From Kitasatospora cineracea (GTDB lineage: Bacteria > Actinomycetota > Actinomycetes > Streptomycetales > Streptomycetaceae): a DNA stretch of 64,000 bases. Each line of letters begins with the position of its first letter. Position 1 is the first letter of the stretch. The position numbers and the translations under genes are program-made. The DNA lies in the NCBI RefSeq assembly GCF_003751605.1, contig NZ_RJVJ01000003.1, positions 186,001 to 250,000 of the forward strand. Reading direction: 5' to 3'. Shown in pieces: positions 57,879-64,000 of this stretch. Under the pieces are notes generated by a model, which had not been told where the DNA came from, ran no database searches, and was given only the letters and a program-made list of their open reading frames with translations.

Positions 57879-58300
57879 CGCGCCCGGACCCCCTGCACGG
57901 CGCCGTCCAGCCGCCCCGGGCCGGGCGCGGTGCGGCGCGCGGCGACCAGCCAGATCAGCGCGAGGAACCCGAGGTCCTGGACCACCAGCCGGCCGGGCTC
58001 GGGGATGTGCTGCGAACCGACGAGCAGGCCCCCGGTGTTGAAGCCGACCACCAGGACCGTCTGCACGACCGCGGCGGCGCACGGCCGGTACCCCAGCAGC
58101 ACCCACACCCCGAGCGCGACCTCGGCGAGGCCGATGGCGACCAGCAGCGCGTTGGCCGCGCCGGCCGGCAGCAGGGGCAGTCCCTCCACGATGGCCCGCT
58201 GGTCCGCCCGCCCGGGGAAGACCTTGCACCAGAAGCCCTCGTACCACCACATCAACGCGACCGCGACGGCCGGCAAGCGCGTCCTGCCGATGTCTCCCAC
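57875..58300 (-). CDS. DoxX-family membrane protein, first gene of the overlapping operon
   Basis: 141 aa from GTG 58300, with GAGAGGGGGG upstream. Four hydrophobic helices with WWYEGFWCKVFPGRADQ after helix 1, as in DoxX-like proteins fused or linked to NAD-dependent epimerases. Contains a Cys next to Lys-Val-Phe. It heads an operon in which every junction is a 4-bp overlap. Confidence 0.82.
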   Translation of the reverse strand: MGDIGRTRLPAVAVALMWWYEGFWCKVFPGRADQRAIVEGLPLLPAGAANALLVAIGLAEVALGVWVLLGYRPCAAAVVQTVLVVGFNTGGLLVGSQHIPEPGRLVVQDLGFLALIWLVAARRTAPGPGRLDGAVQGVRAR

Positions 58301-58681
58301 GGTCCCCCCTCTCCCACGACCGCTCGGGCGCAGGGCACGGCGGCGCCGGCCCCGTTCTCCCCCCGGGCTTCACAGCGCCGATCATGCCGCAAATTTTGAA
58401 CGCGTTCAATGCGGGGGACGCGGGCCCGGACCGAGCAGCTGCGGTCCGTTACGGCGGGAGTCCGGGCTGCTCCGGCGGGCGGCCGGGCCGTCGGGGCGCC
58501 GGAGCGCGGCGTGCGGCGTGCGGGAAGCCAGGCCAGACCCCGGCCGAGAGCACCGGCCGGGCGCCGGAGGACCTCCGCCGCCCGGCCGGTGGACCGCGAC
58601 CCGGATCCGGGTACCCGGGTGTCATCGCCGTCCGGCGGGATAGACGCGATCGGACCGACCCGGCAGAGAGGGGCACAACCC
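58301..58681. other. Intergenic region between divergent operons, with a perfect palindrome
   Basis: About 380 bp. Apart from the palindrome at 58396 I see only very GC-rich sequence with CGGCGTGCGG-type near repeats around 58510. The small ORFs here lack ribosome sites. Confidence 0.6.
58396..58409. promoter_or_regulatory. Perfect 14-bp palindrome, probable operator of the five-gene operon
   Basis: TTGAACGCGTTCAA, with a run of A/T before it (AAATT), 96 bp upstream of the DoxX gene start. It is the only AT-rich dyad in the region and resembles TetR-type operators. The regulator that binds is not encoded next to it. Confidence 0.75.
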
Positions 58682-59089
58682 GTGACCAGTGACGGAGAAC
58701 CGCAGCGGCAGTCCGACCGGCCGCCCGGCATGGATGACGCCACCGTGGAAGCGCTGGGGCTCCTGTCGCAGGCGCTGGAGACCACCGAACGGGCCCGGGG
58801 GCGCCTGTACGACTTCCACCAGCTGACCGGCAACGCGGACAAGGCCGTCGGCGAGGCGGTGCGGCGGCTCCGGGAGGCCGGCCACCACGACCAGGCCGAC
58901 CTGGTCGAGCGCGAGGTCCAGGGGGCCGACGTCCTGCCGGGGATGTGGACCTTCCAGATCGTCGAGGCCTACGACGACGGCTATCACCGGCGATTCGTCG
59001 CCGCAGAGCAACAGGTCCGCGACGCCCTCGGGAAGGGCCGCACCCACATCGCCGAGGCGGAGATGAAGCGACGCCGCCGAACGACCTGA
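58682..59089 (+). CDS. Conserved actinobacterial hypothetical protein, 135 aa
   Basis: Starts at GTG 58682 with GAGAGGGG upstream. A mainly helical protein (MDDATVEALGLLSQALETTERARGRLYDFHQLTGNADKAVGEAVRRLREAGHHDQADLVEREVQG then MWTFQIVEAYDDGYHRRFVAAEQQVRDALGKGRTHIAEAEMKRRRR) with a basic tail. Family name not known to me. Possibly a four-helix bundle. It faces the PRC-barrel gene across a strong terminator. Confidence 0.78.
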   Translation: MTSDGEPQRQSDRPPGMDDATVEALGLLSQALETTERARGRLYDFHQLTGNADKAVGEAVRRLREAGHHDQADLVEREVQGADVLPGMWTFQIVEAYDDGYHRRFVAAEQQVRDALGKGRTHIAEAEMKRRRRTT

Positions 59090-59141
59090 CCGTCCCCGCC
59101 CCCGCCCTCGCCTCTGCCCCTGCGGCGGAGCCGGGACAGCG

Positions 59142-59174
59142 AAGGGGCCCCGCACCGCCGGTGCGGGGCCCCTT
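59142..59174. terminator. Bidirectional hairpin terminator
   Basis: Perfect 15-bp arms AAGGGGCCCCGCACC and GGTGCGGGGCCCCTT with a 3-nt loop, between convergent genes. The AA/TT ends give a short U-run in both directions. Confidence 0.93.
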
Positions 59175-59188
59175 GCTCCGGGGGCGGG

Positions 59189-59539
59189 TCAGATGATGCC
59201 GCCGCTGTAGTAGCCGCCGAGCTGGTCGCGGTAGGCGGGATCGTCGGTGTGGTGGCCCTCGTCGCGGGCGGGCGAGTTCTTCACCTCGTCCTTGGACCGG
59301 TCCACGAACACCGTCTTCTCGTCGTGGTCGATCCGGGTGATGGTCCCGGCCGGGAGCAGGACCTCGCGGCCGAAGATCCACGGGCCGGTGTCGACCACGA
59401 TGTAGGCGGCGTCGACGTCCTCGGTGTGCTTGTCGACCTTGCCGATGTGGCCGTCGGTCGCCTCGACCCGGTAGCCGGTCAGGTCCGAGCCCGCGGCGTA
59501 CCCCTCGGCGTTCCCGTAGCCCCACAGTCCGCTGGTCAC
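59189..59539 (-). CDS. PRC-barrel domain protein
   Basis: 116 aa from GTG 59539 (AGGAGG at 6 nt). SDLTGYRVEATDGHIGKVDKHTEDVDAAYIVVDTGPWIFGREVLLPAGTITRIDHDEKTVFVDRSKDEVKNSP is a single PRC barrel, a small beta fold that binds RNA or proteins. The C-terminus is Tyr/Gly-rich (YRDQLGGYYSGG). Such genes are often stress or sigma-B-type dependent in streptomycetes; that is family knowledge. Confidence 0.88.
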   Translation of the reverse strand: MTSGLWGYGNAEGYAAGSDLTGYRVEATDGHIGKVDKHTEDVDAAYIVVDTGPWIFGREVLLPAGTITRIDHDEKTVFVDRSKDEVKNSPARDEGHHTDDPAYRDQLGGYYSGGII

Positions 59540-59644
59540 AGCTGCCTCCTCTGTCCGGGTGTGTCGATCGTCCTGCGGACACTCGACTGCCCCGACGGGG
59601 CCGGGACATGCCACCGCGGGGCGTCGGACCCGGCTCCGGCCGGA

Positions 59645-60049
59645 CTACGGCGCGTCGGCAAGCCGGTTGTTGCGGTCGATCTCCGGCATGTGCGCCTCGG
59701 CCCAGAGCCGCAGGGCGGAGAGCGGTTCCTCGAGGGACCGGCCGAGCCCGGTGAGCCGGTAGTGGACGGCGGGCGGGACGGTGGGTTCCACCCGGCGGGC
59801 GACCAGGCCGTCGCGGACCAGGCTCTGCAGGGTGACGGAGAGCATCTTCTGCGAGATGCCGGGGACGCGGCGCCGCAGTTCGGCGAAGCGGAGTTCGTCC
59901 GGGGCCTCCTCGGCCAGCACCTTGACCGCCATCGACGTCCACTTGGTGCCGAGGCGGTCGAGCAGTTGGCGGGTCGGGCAGTCCGGATCCAGCAGGTCGC
60001 CCCGCTCGCCGGGCCGCCGGCCGGGTCCGTCGGTCCTCGATGTGGTCAC
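59645..60049 (-). CDS. HxlR family transcriptional regulator
   Basis: 134 aa from GTG 60049. DCPTRQLLDRLGTKWTSMAVKVLAEEAPDELRFAELRRRVPGISQKMLSVTLQSLVRDGLVARRVEPTVPPAVHYRLTGLGRSL is the full HxlR winged helix. CPTR holds one Cys near the N-terminus, the usual redox- or electrophile-sensing place. It is divergent from an alpha/beta hydrolase gene. Confidence 0.92.
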   Translation of the reverse strand: MTTSRTDGPGRRPGERGDLLDPDCPTRQLLDRLGTKWTSMAVKVLAEEAPDELRFAELRRRVPGISQKMLSVTLQSLVRDGLVARRVEPTVPPAVHYRLTGLGRSLEEPLSALRLWAEAHMPEIDRNNRLADAP

Positions 60050-60096
60050 TCGGGGCTCACCACCTGTGGGAGAAGTGCCGTCTTGGACGGACCAGC

Positions 60097-60108
60097 CTAG
60101 TTCCCTAG
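60097..60108. promoter_or_regulatory. Candidate HxlR operator
   Basis: CTAG, 4-nt spacer, CTAG in the 111-bp divergent promoter of hxlR and the hydrolase gene. CTAG is rare in this DNA, so a pair 8 bp apart stands out. Confidence 0.5.
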
Positions 60109-60160
60109 CGTGACCTGGTCACCCTTCCACACCACCACCCACCACCCCTGGAGCCCTGCC

Positions 60161-61012
60161 GTGCCCGAACTGCGCCGCGTCCCCGTCAACGGCGTCGAAC
60201 TGAACGTCGCCCTCGCCGGATCCGGTCCGGCCGTCCTGCTCCTGCACGGCTTCCCGCACACCTGGGAACTGTGGACGGACGTCATGGCCGACCTGGCCGA
60301 CCGCCACCGCGTCATCGCGCCGGACCTGCGCGGGTTCGGCGCGAGCAGCCGGGCCGCCACCGGGTACGACGCGGGCACCCTGGCCGCGGACGCCGAGGCG
60401 CTCCTCGCCGCACTCGGCGTCCGCTCGGCCGCGGTGGCGGGCATCGACGCGGGCGCCGCGCCGGCCTTCCTGCTCGCCCTGCACCGCCCCGACCTGGTCC
60501 GGCGGCTGGTCGTCATGGAGTCCCTGCTGGGCACGCTGCCCGGCGCCGAGGAGTTCCTCGCGGGCGGGCCGCCGTGGTGGTTCGGCTTCCACACCGCCGC
60601 GCCCGACCTCGCCGAGACCGTCCTGCAGGGCCACGAGGCCGCCTACGTCGACTGGTTCCTGCACACCGGCACGCTCGGCGACGGGGTGCGCCCCGCCCTC
60701 CGGGACGCCTTCGTCCGCGCGTACACCGGCCGCCGGGCGCTGAGCTGCGCGTTCTCGTACTACCGGGCCCTGCCCGAGAGCGCGGCCCAGATCGAGCGGG
60801 CGGTCGCCGCCGCCCGCCTGACGGTGCCGACGCTGGCCCTGGGCGCCCGGCCCGTCGGCGCCGCGCTGGAACGCCAACTCCGCCCGGTCGCCGACGACCT
60901 GACCGGGCACGTCATCGAGGACTGCGGCCACATCGTCCCGCTGCACCGCCCGCACGCCCTGCTCGCGCTGCTGCGCCCGTTCCTGGCCGGCGCGGACGCG
61001 GAAACGGCGTGA
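60161..61012 (+). CDS. Alpha/beta hydrolase of the epoxide hydrolase / haloacetate dehalogenase type
   Basis: 283 aa from GTG 60161. The nucleophile elbow is AGIDAGAAPAF, with Asp instead of Ser, which marks epoxide hydrolases and dehalogenases. LLLHGFPHTWELWTDVM holds the oxyanion region, and the final His is in EDCGHIVPLHRP. It is divergent from hxlR, probably its regulator, forming an inducible detoxification pair. Confidence 0.88.
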   Translation: MPELRRVPVNGVELNVALAGSGPAVLLLHGFPHTWELWTDVMADLADRHRVIAPDLRGFGASSRAATGYDAGTLAADAEALLAALGVRSAAVAGIDAGAAPAFLLALHRPDLVRRLVVMESLLGTLPGAEEFLAGGPPWWFGFHTAAPDLAETVLQGHEAAYVDWFLHTGTLGDGVRPALRDAFVRAYTGRRALSCAFSYYRALPESAAQIERAVAAARLTVPTLALGARPVGAALERQLRPVADDLTGHVIEDCGHIVPLHRPHALLALLRPFLAGADAETA

Positions 61013-61193
61013 CCGGGCGGCTGCCGCCCGGGCGGTCCCGACGGCGCACCGGCGGCCGCACCGGCGGCGGCGTAGGCGAACCGGCCGGTGAACTCGCGGG
61101 CGGGGTCCAGCGGTTGCCCCTGGCGGGCATCCGGGCCGACCGGCGCCACCTGGTCCGGACCACCCCTCCCGCCGCGCGCAGCGAGCCACGGCC

Positions 61194-61220
61194 GTGGGGT
61201 GTACCGGCGGTACACCCCAC
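61194..61220. promoter_or_regulatory. 27-bp perfect palindrome upstream of the MmyB-type regulator
   Basis: Arms GTGGGGTGTACC and GGTACACCCCAC (12 bp each) with a 3-nt spacer, 31 bp before the GTG of the XRE regulator. Probably its own operator. The central GTACC/GGTAC repeat is the strongest dyad in the window's promoters. Confidence 0.88.
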
Positions 61221-61250
61221 CCGGGCCCCGGGCGTCGTACCGTCGGAGGC

Positions 61251-62159
61251 GTGGACAACAGCCAGGAGGTCCGCGAGTTCCTCACCTCGCGGCGCGCGAA
61301 GATCAGCCCCGAGCGGGCGGGCATGCCCGCCGGCCCCCGCCGCCGGGTGCCCGGCCTGCGCCGCAGCGAGGTCGCCGCGCTCGCCGACCTGAGCGTCGAG
61401 TACTACGCCAAGCTGGAGCGCGGCAACCTGGCCGGGGCCTCACCCGCCGTCCTGGAGGCCCTCGCCCGCGCCCTGCAGCTCGACGACGCCGAACGCGCCC
61501 ACCTGCTGCACCTGGCCCAGGCCGCCGACGGCTCCGACGCGCTGGCCCGCCCCCGCCGCCGCGCCACCCGGCAGTGGACGGCGCACCCGGCCCTGCAGTG
61601 GATGCTCGACGCCGTCACCGGCGGCCCCGCGTTCGTCCGCAACGGCCGGATGGACCTGCTCGCCGCCAACCAGTTCGCCCGCGCCTTCTACTCCGAGGTG
61701 CACGACCACCCCGGCAACCAGGACAACCTCGCCCGCTACCAGTTCCTCGACCCCGGCGCCCGGCGCTTCTACCCGGACTGGGAGCAGGCCGCCGACATCA
61801 CCGTCGCCATCCTGCGCACCGAGGCCGGCCGCGACCCGCACGACAAGGACCTGCACGACCTGGTCGGCGAACTGTCCACCCGCAGCGACGAGTTCCGCAC
61901 CCGCTGGGGCGCCCACGACGTCCGCCACCACGGCAGCGGCACCAAGCGCTTCCACCACCGGGCCGTCGGCGACCTCACCCTCGCCTACGAGGGCATGGAG
62001 CTGACCGCCGCCCCCGGCCTCCACCTGACCGTCTACACCGCCGAACCCGGCTCCCCCTCCGAACAGGGCCTGCGCCTGCTCGCCAGCTGGGCCGCCACCC
62101 GCGAGGCCGGACCGGACCCCCGACGGACCGGCCGGACGGCACCCACCCGCCGGGAGTGA
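61251..62159 (+). CDS. XRE-family regulator with MmyB-like ligand-binding domain
   Basis: 302 aa from GTG 61251. The N-terminal helix-turn-helix (EVREFLTSRRAKISPERAGMPAGPRRRVPGLRRSEVAALADLSVEYYAKLERGNLAGASPAVLEALARAL) is the typical actinobacterial arrangement, followed by a PAS-like MmyB domain (LQWMLDAVTGGPAFVRNGRMDLLAANQFARAFYSEV...) thought to bind fatty acids. It probably controls itself through the upstream palindrome; other targets unknown. Confidence 0.93.
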   Translation: MDNSQEVREFLTSRRAKISPERAGMPAGPRRRVPGLRRSEVAALADLSVEYYAKLERGNLAGASPAVLEALARALQLDDAERAHLLHLAQAADGSDALARPRRRATRQWTAHPALQWMLDAVTGGPAFVRNGRMDLLAANQFARAFYSEVHDHPGNQDNLARYQFLDPGARRFYPDWEQAADITVAILRTEAGRDPHDKDLHDLVGELSTRSDEFRTRWGAHDVRHHGSGTKRFHHRAVGDLTLAYEGMELTAAPGLHLTVYTAEPGSPSEQGLRLLASWAATREAGPDPRRTGRTAPTRRE

Positions 62160-62205
62160 GCCCACCCGCGGCCCGGGGCCCGGTACCGGCCGCGCCCGCC
62201 ACCGC

Positions 62206-63516
62206 CTACCGGGCCGCCCGCACCGCCCCGTCCCGGCCCCCGCCCGACGGGAGCGGGAGGTCGAGCGGCACCAGGGACTCCGGGGCGCGGACCCGGGGGA
62301 CGGGCGAGGGGAGCAGCCACAGCACGGCGAGGCTCCCGCCGAAGGCCGCGACGAGCAGGGCGGGGCGCAGGCCCAGCACGGTGCCCAGCAGGCCGCCGAG
62401 CAGCGCGCCGAGCGGGCGGACCCCGTAGTTGACGGTGGCGAACGCGCCGGAGACCCGGCTGCGCAGCCGGTCGGGGACGACGGCGGCCTGGACGGCGTTC
62501 AGCGGCACGTCGAACAGCATCACGCCCAGGCCGGAGAGGAACTCGGCCGCCGCCAGGACACCCGTCCGGGCCCACACCGGACCGCCCGCCACGGCCAGCA
62601 GCGCGATCGGCGCGGGGAACAGCACCGCACCCAGCACGATCGTCCGCCCGGCGCCGATCCGCCGCGACAGCGCCGGAGCCCCCAGCGCCCCCAGCAGGCC
62701 GCCGGTCGCCCCGAGACCGAACGCCAGGCCGATCCGGCCCGCCGACAGGCCCAGCTCCCGGCCCGCGAACAGCACGGTGAGGCCGAAGCCGAGGAAGGTG
62801 AAGAAGTTGACGGTGGTGCAGCAGCCCAGGCTCGCCCGCAGGTACGGGTGCCGCAGCACGAACCCCAGCCCCTCCCGGGCCCGCCGCAGCACCGCCCCGT
62901 CCGCCCCGTCCGGTCCGTCCGCCCCGTCCGTCGGCGGCCGGTCGGTCCGGACGCCGCCCACCAGCAGCGCCGAGACCAGGAACGACACCGCGTCGGCCAG
63001 CACCGCGACGGGCGCCGTCAGCGCCTGCACCAGCGCTCCGCCGAGCGCCGGCCCGGCCAGCTGCGCCGCCGAACGGGTGCCGCTCAGACGGCTGTTGGCG
63101 GCCAGGTAGGCCGAGCGCGGCACCAGGCGGGCGAAGAACGGCGCGTACGCGTTGCCGAACAGCACGCCCGCCGCGCCCGTCACCACCGCGACGGCGTACA
63201 GCTGACCCAGCGTCACCGCGCCGAACAGCGCCGCCACCGGCAGCGTGGCCAGCGCCGCCGCTCGGACCAGGTCCGCCAGCACCAGCAGCCGCCGCTGGTC
63301 GGGGCGGCCGTCCACCCAGGCGCCGAGGAAGACCGCCGCCAGGTTCGGCGCCCACAGCGCCGCCGTCAGCCCGGCGACCTGCGCGGTGCTCGCGTCCAGG
63401 GCGCCCACCGCGATCAGCGGCAGCGCCAACTCCGAGACCCGGTCGCCGAACTGGGAGACCGCCTGACCGGCCCAGAACCGCCGGAACGCCCGGTGGCCCC
63501 GCAGCGGCGACGTCAC
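62206..63516 (-). CDS. MFS exporter (EntS/MFS_3-like)
   Basis: 436 aa from GTG 63516, overlapping the stop of the upstream regulator by 4 bp (GTGA). About 12 helices; GQAVSQFGDRVSELALPLIAV and AWVDGRPDQRRLLVLADLVRAAALATL are typical of the MFS_3 group that exports siderophores or macrolide-like drugs. A DGADGPDGADG loop lies in the centre. Export of an antibiotic under control of the co-transcribed ArsR-like regulator is the likely role. Confidence 0.9.
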   Translation of the reverse strand: MTSPLRGHRAFRRFWAGQAVSQFGDRVSELALPLIAVGALDASTAQVAGLTAALWAPNLAAVFLGAWVDGRPDQRRLLVLADLVRAAALATLPVAALFGAVTLGQLYAVAVVTGAAGVLFGNAYAPFFARLVPRSAYLAANSRLSGTRSAAQLAGPALGGALVQALTAPVAVLADAVSFLVSALLVGGVRTDRPPTDGADGPDGADGAVLRRAREGLGFVLRHPYLRASLGCCTTVNFFTFLGFGLTVLFAGRELGLSAGRIGLAFGLGATGGLLGALGAPALSRRIGAGRTIVLGAVLFPAPIALLAVAGGPVWARTGVLAAAEFLSGLGVMLFDVPLNAVQAAVVPDRLRSRVSGAFATVNYGVRPLGALLGGLLGTVLGLRPALLVAAFGGSLAVLWLLPSPVPRVRAPESLVPLDLPLPSGGGRDGAVRAAR

Positions 63517-64000
63517 TCCGTCCCGTCCTCGGGCCCGTCCCCCTCCGGCAGGGTGTAGCGCAGCAGGCGCACCGCGCGGGCGTCCGCGGGCCGGTCGGCG
63601 CGGTCGCGGTGGACGTACGGGGCGAGCAACCCCTCGATCGCGGACGAGAGTTCGGCCAACTCGGCGGGGGAGAGGACGACCCGGGTGTCGGCCAGTCCGG
63701 CCGAGCGCAGCCACTGCGGCGGCAGGCCCGGACCGACCTCCGCCATCCAGCGGGCCGGCGCGTCCGCGGAGCGCCGGAACATCACCTGCGCCAGCGCCCC
63801 GGCCGCCTCCCGCCCCGCCCCGTCCGCCCCCGGCGCGAACCGGAACCCGCGCCCGACCGCCTCCCACCGCCGCTTGCGCCGGTCCGGCCCGGGCTCCGCG
63901 TCCCGCACCAGCCCGAACTCGGCCAGGTGCCGCAGGTGCCAACTCGCCACCGTCGGCGTGGCCCCCACGTGCGGAGCCAACTCGGTCGCGGTGGCCGGCC
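63513..64000 (-). CDS. ArsR-like helix-turn-helix regulator (partial, N-terminus outside window)
   Basis: At least 161 aa. The recognition segment ATELAPHVGATPTVASWHLRHLAEFGLVRDAEPGPDRRKRRWEAVGRGF is an ArsR-type winged helix; the rest has no metal-binding cysteines and resembles the HTH plus helical domain proteins next to MFS exporters. Read open to the end of the window. Translation is coupled to the exporter by a 4-bp overlap. Confidence 0.87.
   Translation of the reverse strand, partial: PATATELAPHVGATPTVASWHLRHLAEFGLVRDAEPGPDRRKRRWEAVGRGFRFAPGADGAGREAAGALAQVMFRRSADAPARWMAEVGPGLPPQWLRSAGLADTRVVLSPAELAELSSAIEGLLAPYVHRDRADRPADARAVRLLRYTLPEGDGPEDGTE

Noticed and set aside
1-64000. tRNA or rRNA genes
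   Set aside because: I looked for cloverleaf-like arms and T-loop GGTTCGAATCC-type sequence and saw none; a tRNAscan run would settle it.

Overview
The window is typical Streptomycetaceae chromosome (Streptomyces or Kitasatospora type). G+C is very high, codon third positions are almost all G or C, and GTG/TTG starts are common. It contains F420- and mycothiol-linked enzymes, CBM13-bearing secreted hydrolases and many TetR, GntR, IclR, MarR and MmyB-type regulators. It reads as a chromosome-arm or accessory region made of small self-contained modules, most with their own regulator. No rRNA, tRNA or CRISPR array was seen.

Layout. 1-5.6 kb: partial DEAD-box/DUF3516 helicase, small secreted protein, FabH-like ketosynthase, MFS transporter, nucleotidyltransferase. 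5.8-9.8 kb: unknown proteins, GNAT, TetR and a repeat protein that ends in a 53-bp minisatellite. 9.9-12.2 kb: dihydroxyacetone kinase dhaM / dhaKL. 12.6-15.8 kb: nitrilase, dihydropyrimidinase and F420 LLM oxidoreductase operon. 15.9-17.5 kb: NAD(P)-binding protein with divergent MarR. 17.6-19.8 kb: large protein with a TerD-like C-terminus. 21-26 kb: IclR plus the 3-hydroxybenzoate/gentisate pathway, in which the maleylpyruvate isomerase gene is frameshifted. 26-29.6 kb: macro-domain protein, His-rich methyltransferase, VanZ, VOC. 29.7-33.4 kb: chitinase and beta-helix operon with a DasR-like site. 33.8-37.2 kb: Ser/Thr kinase and hydrolase. 37.5-40.6 kb: quinone oxidoreductase and TetR split by an IS110-family element. 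40.8-45.4 kb: rhodanese, LysR/DoxX, a leader-peptide/GNAT/IF-1 operon, bioF-like. 45.5-48 kb: secreted phosphodiesterase and a DasR-like GntR. 48-54.7 kb: HEAT protein, GNAT, hydrolase/TetR pair, DUF574-type methyltransferase, sigma factor with partner, HIT-like protein. 54.7-58.3 kb: five genes joined by four 4-bp overlaps (DoxX, BtaA-like DUF3419, DUF2071, membrane methyltransferase, membrane protein). 58.7-64 kb: small conserved proteins, PRC-barrel, HxlR/hydrolase, MmyB-type regulator, MFS exporter with ArsR-like regulator (partial).

The most interesting items are: (1) the IS110 element, which lies between a Shine-Dalgarno and the tetR it probably served and whose left end carries a bridge-RNA-like inverted repeat; (2) the five-gene overlapping operon behind a perfect palindrome, a candidate aminocarboxypropyl/betaine-lipid-like pathway; (3) the 17-aa leader peptide with hairpins ahead of a GNAT and an IF-1 paralogue, a candidate translation-stress attenuator; (4) a candidate F420-dependent reductive pyrimidine route; and (5) minisatellites whose copies carry the stop codons of adjacent genes. 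All functions are read by eye from sequence and motif memory; no searches were run.
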